A stretch of 19,163 nt of DNA from Coemansia sp. RSA 922 (taxonomy: Eukaryota; Kickxellomycota; Kickxellomycetes; Kickxellales; Kickxellaceae), in the NCBI GenBank assembly GCA_027577415.1, contig JANBQS010000388.1:1-19163 (forward strand), written 5' to 3'. A program made the translations under genes and the position numbers. Below, piece after piece: positions 8,377 to 17,106 of this stretch; within the stretch, counting starts at the first letter, position 1, and the number at the start of each line of letters is the position of its first letter. The notes beneath the pieces are model-generated. The model was not told the origin of the DNA. It ran no database searches and saw nothing but the letters and a program-made list of their open reading frames with translations.

Positions 8377-8700
8377 TTAGTTTTGTTTACCATTCCACAG
8401 GTTAAACAATAAGCGACGAAGGCAAGGCACATAGGGCTTGAAAAGGTCTGATGAGATATCCTCCTCCATCACCTCCATAAACAACTCGCGTTGGGAAGAC
8501 GGAGCAGCAGCATAGTCGAAATTGGGACACGCCAGCGCCAGCAACAGCATGCTGGTAACCAGTTCTGCTAAGCTGTGGTCATGGATTTCTTTGTGCCAGA
8601 AACGGAATTACTCGCCCATTGGTGCGTAGTTTGGGCGAATGTGTATATTCCAGCCTGATATCGATGCGGTTACTGATTCGGGTTCTTCTTGTCGGGACTT
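8377..8700 (-). pseudogene. Truncated F-box-like gene copy, C-terminal part only
   Basis: The minus strand encodes the C-terminal end of the family member at 12041-13774. By eye about 49 of the last 56 residues are identical, from LLLALACPNFDY to the shared ending NGKQN and stop (TAA at 8377-8379). An in-frame TAA at 8608-8610 interrupts the sequence where the intact gene has GRRFRCWH (here GE, stop, FRFWH). Weaker similarity runs on to about 8700, then ends. The first 480 or so residues are absent. The close match after the stop suggests a recent partial duplication or gene conversion. Confidence 0.85.
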
Positions 8701-8958
8701 GCCATGCTTACCTTTTTATTAGGTTCTTGGCTATATTGTTGTGCTATGTTCTTTTGCACTATATAGCATGTACGTGGCTTGTTTCGGAGACTGTATATGG
8801 CTCAGATATTTTTATTTCTTGTTTGTTGCCATGGTCCTCTCAAAGCGAATGCTGTCAAGGATTGATATCATTGGCTATGCTTAGGTAACGGTGACCTGTT
8901 TAAACCGTCACATTATTTCTACATGCTCGCCAATTAAAACAAATATATTGACTATTAA

Positions 8959-11427
8959 CTAAATTGGCGGAATGTGAGGCAAAACACCCTTGTGCCAAAG
9001 GTGGTAGGTCTTACGTTTGCACTGGTTTGTACTCTTGGTACCCAGTACTTTGCTAAAATAATCAAAGTCAGGCTTCAAATCGCAGCCTTGTACATAGTTA
9101 ACCAGCTTACGAGTCTCTTTCTCTGTCCAGATCGACGAGTATAGCTTGTCCTTTAAGTCCATCACTTTAAATGTCAACACGGATAGGGGCACGTCCAACT
9201 CTATTGCCGCGAGCTTCGTCGTTGTCTGACCTGTAGCGATGCGATTAGCTAAATCGTTATAGTCGATGGCGCGTAGTTTGGCCTGGTAGTGCGGATGTGC
9301 GGTTATACGTGAAGATATTATTGAACTGTAGCTGCGTCGATTGCTAAGGTGTAGCTGCTTGCGGATTTTGTCAAAGATCTCGATGACAGGGTACTTTCCG
9401 GCATACTCGTCTACAAGCCTGGATACCTCGTCTAATTCGTCGGCAGAGATGGGCTCCCGTACCTTCTTTGATGACGAACGTATTTCCAGTGCACTATACA
9501 CACTGTGGAGTGAAATCGTGGGAGACAAGTGTCGGGCAACCTCTTTCCAAGTCAGTCCCTTAGCCCTGAGCGCAGTAGCCCGCTCGTAATCAGCCTCGGT
9601 CCACTTGAACTTGCCCTGCAGCATGTCGTGTATACGAATACAGTCCTCCATATCAACCCACATAAAGTTTGACACGGCTCGATAGATCACTGGAACAGGC
9701 ACCGGATAATGCTCTTTAATAAAGTCTGTCATGCGGTCAGCCATATCTTGCGAAAACGAATCCGGATCATATTGCCATCTCGCCTTGCCGTCGTCGTACT
9801 GACTGAGCTCAAGACACTCGCGTAGGCCAAGCTCTGTTGCTTGGCTAACTTTCGACCAGTCAACAGTACCACTCGACTCAAGCTGCCTTTGAACCTCACT
9901 AGTTACTATGCTCTCACGGTCATACTCGACTTGTTCGCATTTACGGCCACGATTTATAACACTGAGCCGTTGTTTGCACGCTATCACCGAACGACCAAGC
10001 GCCTTGCTAGCCTGCTCCCACTTGGCCGCAGTACCCGCCATAGATACATCGACCATCTTCAACAGAGTCTCATCCTCTGTTGAGGTCCAGCTAGATTTTA
10101 GGTGAGTGTCACCTCTTCGCCTTGAAGCTACAATCGATACCAATACAACCCACAGAATGGTATTCAGTACAAGCATCAACAACACAAATAATTGACAACT
10201 TGCTTTTTTCTTACCTATGGACGTGAGTTGCGCGGGTTTATAGTAGTATCCGTGGGGCGACACTATTCCTAAAAGCTTGGCTGCTTCTTTGTATTTGACA
10301 CCAGAGCCGACAAGATGTTGCAGCTTGCGAGTTTCGTCTGATGACAAAGCAAAGCGCTTGCCTACATTACCGCCATACATGATCCAGCAGTATCGAGCCT
10401 TAGATGGTAGCACGTCCAACACTTTGCCGATACGGTCCCAGTCCTCGCCGTACTCGCCTACTAACTCTCTCAGTCGCGTCAATCGGTCCAGACTCATGCG
10501 GCCGGCATTTGGCTTGTGAACATATTGACGGCAGAGTAGGCGAATATCGCTTAGCGGCCTATTGGGTAACTCTCGCTTAATAATGTCCACCAACTCCGAT
10601 CTAGCCGTCGACTCCATATGCTGCTCGATCAAGTCCTTCATTCGCTCGCGTTCCACATCAGTCCATTGGGTAGTTAGCCTTTCAGTCGTCTTTCCATTCG
10701 GCTTTGCTTTAAACTGATAATATCTGTTCTGGAGCGACTTTTCGTTTGGATACTGCATGAAATGCTGGTAGACATCCTTCCAGCTCAGTCCAGAGTCGCG
10801 AAACTCGCGTATTCGCCGATAGCCCACTTCGTTGATCGGATAGTTAAAGGTACCCAGCCCTATGCGCTGACATTCCAGGGCGTCGACGTTCATATAGATG
10901 CCAACTAGCCTCCAATCAATGGTAGAACAGCCTGCATAGTTGGTCGTCATAAACAGCTTCAACTTTTCCACGTCCGGTTTTGACCAACCACCATACGTGT
11001 CAATCAGCGAGCGAGGCTGTATCGTCGAGTTTGAGGCGTCGAAAAGATCCAAGCACTCGATAAGCGGAGTATCTAACTCGCTAGCTACCGCCTCCCAATT
11101 GCACCGACCTAGAGATCTGTCAAAGTGCCGCTCCGCAGTGCTGGTAACCAATGCGCTCTGTTGCTGTCTGCGCCTAGCGTCGACCTCCGCTTGGTCATAA
11201 ATACTTTGTAGTGTGCCAATCGATAGGTGATATTTTGCGGCCAGGCGATACCATGGAATCGATTTATCGACTTTCTGGAGCAGGCGAGCCTCCTCGACAA
11301 TTCTTTTTCGAATTTCGGCGCTCGGTCCAGCTGGTGAATGACTATTGAGGCGTCTGGCGGGCAATAGACCCGCAAAACCAACTGGTTTGCAATTGATGGA
11401 CAGCCAAAAGGCTCTACGAGCAAGCAT
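8959..11427 (-). CDS. Multi-SANT/Myb-like protein with mitochondrial-type N-terminus
   Basis: The gene has two exons, 11427-10215 and 10127-8959, giving 793 aa after removal of an 87-nt intron. The N-terminus, starting MLARRAFWLS and running to about residue 30, is basic, hydrophobic and free of acids, with RRLNS as a possible cleavage region; this looks like a mitochondrial presequence. The rest is a string of Myb/SANT-like three-helix units, recognised by spaced Trp and aliphatic residues. They lie at about 148-190, 200-240, 255-300, 312-352, 360-390, 417-460, 540-585, 590-640 and 745-785. The best match is WTSTEDETLL at about 417. No kinase, helicase or other domain is seen. A sequence-specific DNA-binding role is inferred from the repeats, and the organelle from the N-terminus. 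It sits between two decayed F-box-like copies and is unrelated to them. Confidence 0.85.
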   Translation of the reverse strand: MLARRAFWLSINCKPVGFAGLLPARRLNSHSPAGPSAEIRKRIVEEARLLQKVDKSIPWYRLAAKYHLSIGTLQSIYDQAEVDARRRQQQSALVTSTAERHFDRSLGRCNWEAVASELDTPLIECLDLFDASNSTIQPRSLIDTYGGWSKPDVEKLKLFMTTNYAGCSTIDWRLVGIYMNVDALECQRIGLGTFNYPINEVGYRRIREFRDSGLSWKDVYQHFMQYPNEKSLQNRYYQFKAKPNGKTTERLTTQWTDVERERMKDLIEQHMESTARSELVDIIKRELPNRPLSDIRLLCRQYVHKPNAGRMSLDRLTRLRELVGEYGEDWDRIGKVLDVLPSKARYCWIMYGGNVGKRFALSSDETRKLQHLVGSGVKYKEAAKLLGIVSPHGYYYKPAQLTSIGKKKASCQLFVLLMLVLNTILWVVLVSIVASRRRGDTHLKSSWTSTEDETLLKMVDVSMAGTAAKWEQASKALGRSVIACKQRLSVINRGRKCEQVEYDRESIVTSEVQRQLESSGTVDWSKVSQATELGLRECLELSQYDDGKARWQYDPDSFSQDMADRMTDFIKEHYPVPVPVIYRAVSNFMWVDMEDCIRIHDMLQGKFKWTEADYERATALRAKGLTWKEVARHLSPTISLHSVYSALEIRSSSKKVREPISADELDEVSRLVDEYAGKYPVIEIFDKIRKQLHLSNRRSYSSIISSRITAHPHYQAKLRAIDYNDLANRIATGQTTTKLAAIELDVPLSVLTFKVMDLKDKLYSSIWTEKETRKLVNYVQGCDLKPDFDYFSKVLGTKSTNQCKRKTYHLWHKGVLPHIPPI
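10128..10214 (-). other. 87-nt intron of the Myb-like gene, a multiple of three with no stop
   Basis: The donor is G|GTAAGA and the acceptor is TTGTAG on the minus strand. Splicing joins TSI to ASRRRGD in frame. If retained, the intron adds 29 residues including a hydrophobic stretch of about 22, out of character with the rest of the protein. That is the main reason to call it an intron. A TACTGAAT branch-like motif lies inside. Confidence 0.8.
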
Positions 11428-11637
11428 TTAGACGAACTAAAGAATACAAAAAAAAAAAACAAAAAATGAAGAACAAAAGAAAACGAAAAACAAAACGCGT
11501 GGCTTGGATTTCTAACTCGGACTTTGATCTACGATCTCTTGTAGTCTTGATAATCAGATCAATGACGTCTATTTGTGAAACTGTTTGGATACATGTTGAC
11601 ATATTTCGTATATTGAAGCAATAGAAGCATTGGCTTT

Positions 11638-11975
11638 TCAATCCTTCCACTTTTCACGTAGCAGGCGCCTCAGGCGTGGCGCATCTTGACTAAATCTGGG
11701 CTCGGCGATTTTCTTTCCTGCATTGCCAGCATGAACTCCCTGCGATGCACAGCGTTGCAATAGCCGCGTAGTCAAAGTTGGGACAAGCCAATGCTAGAGA
11801 CAACATACTACGTTGAGCTAGCAACGTAGTATACCTCCATACCCCAATCAGTCTCAACATGCCAGCCCCCGGAATCGCTTTCCCATTGGGGGCAAAAAGT
11901 CGAACGAACGTAGCCAGGAATCATGGCCATGCTGACACCTTGAGGAAACTCACCAACATCCATAGGCTGGGAGAA
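11638..11975 (-). pseudogene. Heavily decayed F-box-like gene fragment
   Basis: On the minus strand several frames together recall the intact family member's C-terminus. They read PMG.RFRG.WH, then LSLALACPNFDYAA, then RREFMLAMQE, then DAPRLRRLLREKW with a stop at 11638-11640. At least two frameshifts and several stops separate the pieces. Upstream similarity (PMDVGEFPQ...) continues to about 11975. The copy is much more diverged than the one at 8377-8700, so it is older. Confidence 0.8.
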
Positions 11976-12040
11976 GAGAAAAGCAAAGGACTAGGCGACA
12001 AACCTTTTTTTAATTTTTGATATTCGTGAATCTAATACGT

Positions 12041-13774
12041 TCAGTTCTGTTTACCATTCCACCCGTTAAACAATAAGCGACGAAGGCGAGGCGCATAGGG
12101 CTTGAAAAGGTCCGAGGAGATATCCTTCTCCATCATCTCCATAAACAACTCGCGTTGGGAAGACGGTGGAGTGGCATAATCAAAATTGGGACATGCCAGC
12201 GCCAGCAGCAGCACGCAGGTCGTGGTTCCAGAGTAATTGTTAAAGTGACCTCTGTCAAGATGCCAGCACCGGAATCGCCTACCCATCGGAGCATAGTTAG
12301 ACACGATATGTTCAGGAAGGTGGTCCAAGTCGACATCGTTGCGCATAGGACCGAGGCTGGGCAACGACGTTTGTAGATCTGACAGAAGCGGAAGCGATTG
12401 TATTAAGGAAATGGCATGCCAAAGTTCCAGGTACAAGTTCGGTAGTGACAGGACCTGGATACACTCATACTTTCCAAGCAATGAGAACGTGGTTGCAGGG
12501 TTGGCCAAATAAGGAGTCCTACCGTATTCCCGCATAGCCGCTCCAGATCCAATACTACACACGAACTGCTGAATCTCGGCGGGTGAAGTAAACACTGATC
12601 CAAAGTCAGTGGTAAACCCAATTTTGAGCCTTCGCAGCCTTGGATGACTGCCCGGCACAAACACCTTGTACTTGCGAAGCATGGAGGCACCAAGTCTACC
12701 CAACTGTAATTCCAACCACTCGAGTGTGGCCGCATTGCCCCTGAAAAAGGTATCGTCGTCAAAAGCGCTGTTAAGGTTAAGATGTAGCCGCCGAAGGATG
12801 GGGAACGGAGCAGCGCCATAAAATTCCGGACGCCTCCACTCTTCAGATTTTGACCATAACCGCAGCTTTAGCGTAAGTAAGCGCGGATACACTACGTGCT
12901 TGCCATCATCGTCCTGGACAATGCCCAAAACGCCCAAGTTATACTCGCACTCAATGTTCAGAGACTGCAACGTCAGCGCATTCTTCCGCGCCAGTTGAAT
13001 GAACTGATTGACGCTGTCGACGTCAGACGCAGAGAGGTAGCTGATATGCGACAAGTTGCAGACCACGCCCTGTTGCAGCCATATTGGATCCGCGTCATAC
13101 GATAGGCAGTGGTACTTGATGCGATAGCCAAGTTGGTAGAGTCGGCAGGCTAGATCGCCGAATTGTTGATCGGGCATACTGGGCATGTCGTCACAGTTTA
13201 CGGGCTGCACTCTAATCTCGTCGACCAAGGGAACCATCTGCTTGATGCGCTCGACAAATGCGCAAACATTAGCTTTGGCTGTCAATGGATCAATTCCAAT
13301 ATTCCGGGCCACATAATCATATGCGTTCATGGCCAAAACGAATGCGATCTTACGAGCTAGCGGAAAGGCACAACCATCATAAGGCGCTCGAGATAACTTT
13401 TCTAAAGCCTCGCCTGAATATACAGATTGGTCGCTCAAAAATAATGTTATATCCCTTGCCGAGTGGTGTGTAGAATAGCCAAGTTTATAAAGCCTATCGT
13501 GGTCAGCATCAGTACGCGGGACTGGCAAGAGAGGTTTGTCGATATCGCCGAGTGACATGCTAGAGAGGTTTAGCACAAAGATGTGGCAGTAGTGTGAGTA
13601 AGCGACAGCACGAAAGTTGCTACAGACCCATAGCAACGGTTTTAACAATATCTTGTAGTTGAGCGAGTTCACAATAACGCCGTCGGAAAGTACACGACTG
13701 CTGCCCACGACATGGTTGACAATCAGACGAACGACATGTTGCGGGAGCAGCTGTAAAGGCGAAAACGTAGACAT
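12041..13774 (-). CDS. F-box-like / leucine-rich-repeat family protein (expanded family)
   Basis: This 577-aa protein starts MSTFSPLQLLPQHVVRLIVNHV, a degenerate F-box-like helix pair (about residues 1-60). The middle and C-terminal parts (about 250-560) contain irregular leucine-rich strands such as LLTLKLRLW and RRLHLNLN. No transmembrane segment or signal is present from this start. The open frame extends upstream to 13861 but without ATG and with hydrophobic leader-like sequence, so I use the ATG at 13774. Such proteins usually act as substrate-recognition arms of SCF ubiquitin ligases, but whether this family binds Skp1 is not shown. I recall many similar paralogues in Kickxellales. Two broken copies lie within 5 kb, so the locus is turning over. 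Confidence 0.8.
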   Translation of the reverse strand: MSTFSPLQLLPQHVVRLIVNHVVGSSRVLSDGVIVNSLNYKILLKPLLWVCSNFRAVAYSHYCHIFVLNLSSMSLGDIDKPLLPVPRTDADHDRLYKLGYSTHHSARDITLFLSDQSVYSGEALEKLSRAPYDGCAFPLARKIAFVLAMNAYDYVARNIGIDPLTAKANVCAFVERIKQMVPLVDEIRVQPVNCDDMPSMPDQQFGDLACRLYQLGYRIKYHCLSYDADPIWLQQGVVCNLSHISYLSASDVDSVNQFIQLARKNALTLQSLNIECEYNLGVLGIVQDDDGKHVVYPRLLTLKLRLWSKSEEWRRPEFYGAAPFPILRRLHLNLNSAFDDDTFFRGNAATLEWLELQLGRLGASMLRKYKVFVPGSHPRLRRLKIGFTTDFGSVFTSPAEIQQFVCSIGSGAAMREYGRTPYLANPATTFSLLGKYECIQVLSLPNLYLELWHAISLIQSLPLLSDLQTSLPSLGPMRNDVDLDHLPEHIVSNYAPMGRRFRCWHLDRGHFNNYSGTTTCVLLLALACPNFDYATPPSSQRELFMEMMEKDISSDLFKPYAPRLRRLLFNGWNGKQN

Positions 13775-14123
13775 AATGTTTGAATTAGCAAACAAATTAA
13801 AAAGAGAAAAAAAATAAAGCAGAGGAAAGAATAAAAAATATTGGTTCAGTCTGCAAGACACCAGAAATCAATGCAGGTTGATCGACTGCATATGATCTGT
13901 ACTTAAGGATCCTTATTCTCTACCATTGCGAAGAAGCACATTATATATACTGGTATATCCCACTTGGGCTGCATCTCTGAGCGTCTCAACCAAAAAAAAA
14001 ATAGAAATAAATGAATAATAATGATGAAAAAGACAAACAGATCAAAAAGTGATAAAAGAGACATGTAGAATAAGAAGAAGAAAAAAACGAGAGTTAAAGA
14101 TGGGTTTTCCCCTCCTCACTCTC
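13775..14123. promoter_or_regulatory. 349-bp spacer: CCR4 3' end and F-box-like gene promoter
   Basis: Both flanking genes run leftward. The stretch is A+T-rich with A runs near 13990-14020, probably the CCR4 3' UTR. On the minus strand TATATATAA (13941-13949) lies about 167 bp before the F-box-like ATG and is a plausible TATA box. No other gene is visible. Confidence 0.5.
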
Positions 14124-16669
14124 TTACTTTCGGTTGTACTGGAATGAGTGACGGCCAGGTGTACCAGAAGTGTTTGGTACGCTACCCGCAGGCTTCCACT
14201 TGAACTCCGCCATGATCGGAATGTGATCCGATGGGATATGAGCGTTGGGGTAGCCCACGGTCTGACGAGACCACTCCTGGTCAATCTCTCCCAACAGACC
14301 AGTTGTCGCCATCATACCCGTAGTGTACCAGATATAGTCAATAGTACCGCTAAAATTCGGCGTAAAGTTCGTCATAGGCAGTTCGCCCACACTCGCATAG
14401 GCCGACTTTAAGCCGAACGGGTGCCGCAAGCCATGCCGCTTATAATCAGCATACGGCTCTAGACGCAACAGGTCCTCGTGGTCCTTGTCCAGGCGGCCGC
14501 GCGAGAGGAACTCATAGAGGCCCGAGTCAGGTGTCGAGTTAAAGTCGCCGCAGATAATGGCCGCAATCTTCTGGAACTGCTTCTGCTGCTGTTGCAATTG
14601 CATCTGAACCCGGTGAGCCTCAGACCCGCTATCACCGCCATGGTGCACGGGAGGTGCCGGCGCAAGGCCGCCATACTTTTTAGCCAGCAAGGCCAGCTCC
14701 TCAGTAAGCATCGCGGTCTGTACCATCTTGACGTCAGTAAACTCCGGATCCCAGTGCACATGAGCATTGGCCACAAACACAGTGGGCTCGCCAGGCAGCT
14801 TACAGTGCTTGAGTACAGCAAACCCGACAATATTGTCCTTGGTCATAAACCGATTGAAAAAGTCGTCGCACTTGCGGAAATCCTTACGACTAAGCGCGCT
14901 TTGCTGGAACTCGAGCAAGTGTGATGCCACGCACTTGAACATAGACGACTTGTAAAATGTCGCACACCCGTCTACTAGCTTGCGCTCGCCTTCGCTCATT
15001 GTGCGTGCCCGCGACTTTGTCCAGAACACTCCCTCGTAGCCCATCTCGCCCAGCTTTTCCTTAAAGAACTCGTCAAACTGGTTCGCCTCCACCTCTTGCA
15101 AACAGATGATATCGGGCTGGAATGCGTTGAGCTCTGACATGATCGTGTCGCGCCGGTACTCCCATGCTAGCGCCCACGACGGACAGTAGTTGTACATCTG
15201 CGGAGTGGCGTACTTTGGACACAGCACGTTGTAGCTGAGAACCGTAAGGACATCAGGACTGTCAGTCTTTACGTCCTTGTCGAGCGCGACCCATTGGCGA
15301 TCAGGAGGCGCCGCCATCGCCGTGCCGCTGTCACGAAGGTACTCGACAAGCGCCCGTGTGCCCTCCTTTTGCAGCAGGCCCTTCAGCTCATCTTGAAGCG
15401 GGTTGCCCTCCAGCCCAAGCGATTCAAGCTGGTATAGTGTGCCTAGCTCGTACGGCAGATCGGTGATCCGGTTGTCAAACAAAAGCAGCTCCTTCAATTT
15501 GCAGCACAAACCAAGTTCGGGCGGGATCGCGCTGAGCAAGTTTCCAGACGCGTCAAGTTCCTCCAAGTTGCGCAACTGAGAAATGGCCACAGGCAAGCTC
15601 GCCAGCTGGTTGTGATTCAGGTAGAGCTTTGTCAGAAAAGTGTACTTGAACAAGGGCGATGAGATCGCCCGCAGGTTCATTCCACCCAAATCAAGCTCCG
15701 TCCAGCGAGGTCCACTCTTTGCTGTCGCGACCTGCTGCTGTACCGGGGTGCCCATAGCCGGTGGGTTAGAATTGCCGCTCGAGTAGTAAGTAGCCGGAGT
15801 CCGGCGGTCGTTGGCCGATCCAATAGAAGTGCTCTTAGCGCGAGTACTAGGCGGCCTGATGATAGCAGGAGTCGATCCTTGTCCATTCATGTGGCCCAGG
15901 GGCGTCGTCGACCGACCGCTTAGGAAATCGGCATAGTTGCTGACAGGAGTGCCAGAGGCCATATGAGAGGGGTCAAATGTGCTGCCGCCCAAGTAGTTTG
16001 CCTGCTGCCGCTGCAGCGCCATTGCAGCACGAGCATGGTGATGTGGTGTAGCCGAAGCTCTGGACCGCTGGTGCACAATGATCTGCTGCTGGTGGTACTG
16101 GCTACTAGGAATCACAGAGGTCGGTGCCATTTGCAGCGGACCGCTCATTACAGATGGCGAGGACATCATAGGGTTGCCCTGTGCCGCTGCCACCGCGGCT
16201 GCCTGCGCCGCTGCTACTGCTTGAACCGACGACATTCCCGATACCCCATCAGAATTGGCATATAGCGCGTGTGGTGGAGCCATACTCCCCATCATACCGG
16301 CTCCATTGACCATCATCGCTGAGGGCATAACACCACCCATGCCCATACCGTGGTCGCCTGGTCCTAGTCCGCCCGCCATTCCAACCAAGTGTGTGTTGCT
16401 GCCACCTCCCATCGATGCTGCTATATAGTGACCTATGTTACTGCCATCCCCCAAAAAACCAAATCCGACACAGAAAGACAAAAACAAAAACAAGGCAGTG
16501 TTAGCAAAAGAAAAAAAAATGAGCCAGGACATGCCTAATTCTAATCGTTAGTTTACAATCCCGTCAAAGTCCACATACCTGTAGCATCGCCCTGAGATGT
16601 GCCGCCCATTCCAGGTCGTCCATGTTGTGGCAGCTGTTGGCCAGGGGCCTGGCCCTGTTGCATGTACAT
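14124..16669 (-). CDS. CCR4: CCR4 catalytic subunit of the CCR4-NOT deadenylase
   Basis: This protein shortens mRNA poly(A) tails as part of CCR4-NOT. Exons are 16669-16579 and 16432-14124, giving 799 aa (yeast Ccr4 is 837). Residues 1-270 are low-complexity, rich in Gly, Met, Gln, Ala and Ser. A leucine-rich-repeat block (about 274-375) carries LTKLYLNHNQLASLP and similar units; in yeast this block docks onto Caf1/Pop2. The exonuclease-endonuclease-phosphatase domain (about 426-775) keeps the catalytic set: ICLQEVE (E477), NAH (H588), GDFNS (D660, N662), IDYIW (D729) and SDH (D766, H767). A Gln-rich insertion (about 625-652) sits inside the nuclease domain. An ATG at 16532 also opens the main frame but gives a hydrophobic leader from intron sequence, so I prefer the upstream exon with MYMQQGQAPG. 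Confidence 0.94.
16433..16578 (-). other. Intron of CCR4 (146 nt)
   Basis: The donor is GTATGT on the minus strand, phase 1, and the chosen acceptor is ACATAG. A CTAAC motif and a T-rich tract lie upstream of it. A second in-frame acceptor (TATATAG, ending at 16421) would remove four more residues. The CAG just upstream would bring an immediate stop. Confidence 0.75.
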
Positions 16670-17106
16670 TTACCAACAGTAAACTACTTGCGCCAGTTTG
16701 ATTCAAGATGTATCGCTGAATTAGCTCGCTCAAGGAGGTTCAGTAAATGTCTTGCTTTTTTCTACGGAATACGTTCGTAAGAATAAAAATAAATTGCTAA
16801 AGAGTCAAATAAAAAAATGTGCGTTAAATCGAAAGGAGAAAAAAAAAAAAAAAGAGAAAGAGAAAGAGAGAAAAGAAAATTTACTGGTCAAGCTTTAGTG
16901 ATTGCAAAAAAAAAACCAAATGTTTCCACTCACACAGCCATTGTCTTTTAAGCTGGGGGGCGATTTACAAGTGGATCTTTTCGCTTGAGAAGAATGTCCA
17001 ATTATCTTACTCTTATAAAAAAAATACTGCGCTTGCGTATGTCGCTTTATGTAAAACACATACAGATAGTGTGGATGCAACAGATCGGATATGTATTATC
17101 CTGTTA
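16670..17106. promoter_or_regulatory. 437-bp spacer upstream of CCR4
   Basis: Both neighbours run leftward, so the spacer holds the 3' end of the Rab3GAP-like gene and the CCR4 promoter. It is A+T-rich and dominated by a purine tract. No convincing gene is present; the short frames here lack family features. Confidence 0.5.
16831..16879. repeat. 49-nt pure purine tract
   Basis: Every base is A or G on the plus strand, including a run of A's and GAAA/GAGA units. On the CCR4 strand this is a C/T tract about 160 bp before the start codon, typical of nucleosome-poor fungal promoters. Confidence 0.85.

Noticed and set aside
8619..8888. Plus-strand hydrophobic 89-codon frame
   Set aside because: It has no clear start context, partly overlaps the antisense of the F-box-like pseudogene, and is typical of T-rich spacer translated in one frame.
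8884..8915. Short inverted repeat ACGGT/ACCGT
   Set aside because: The arms are only 5 bp and are expected often by chance.
16434..16532. CCR4 starting at the ATG at 16532
   Set aside because: The 33 residues before the GHYIAAS junction are a hydrophobic translation of a T-rich intron. An upstream exon with a Gln/Gly-rich CCR4-like N-terminus splices in frame.
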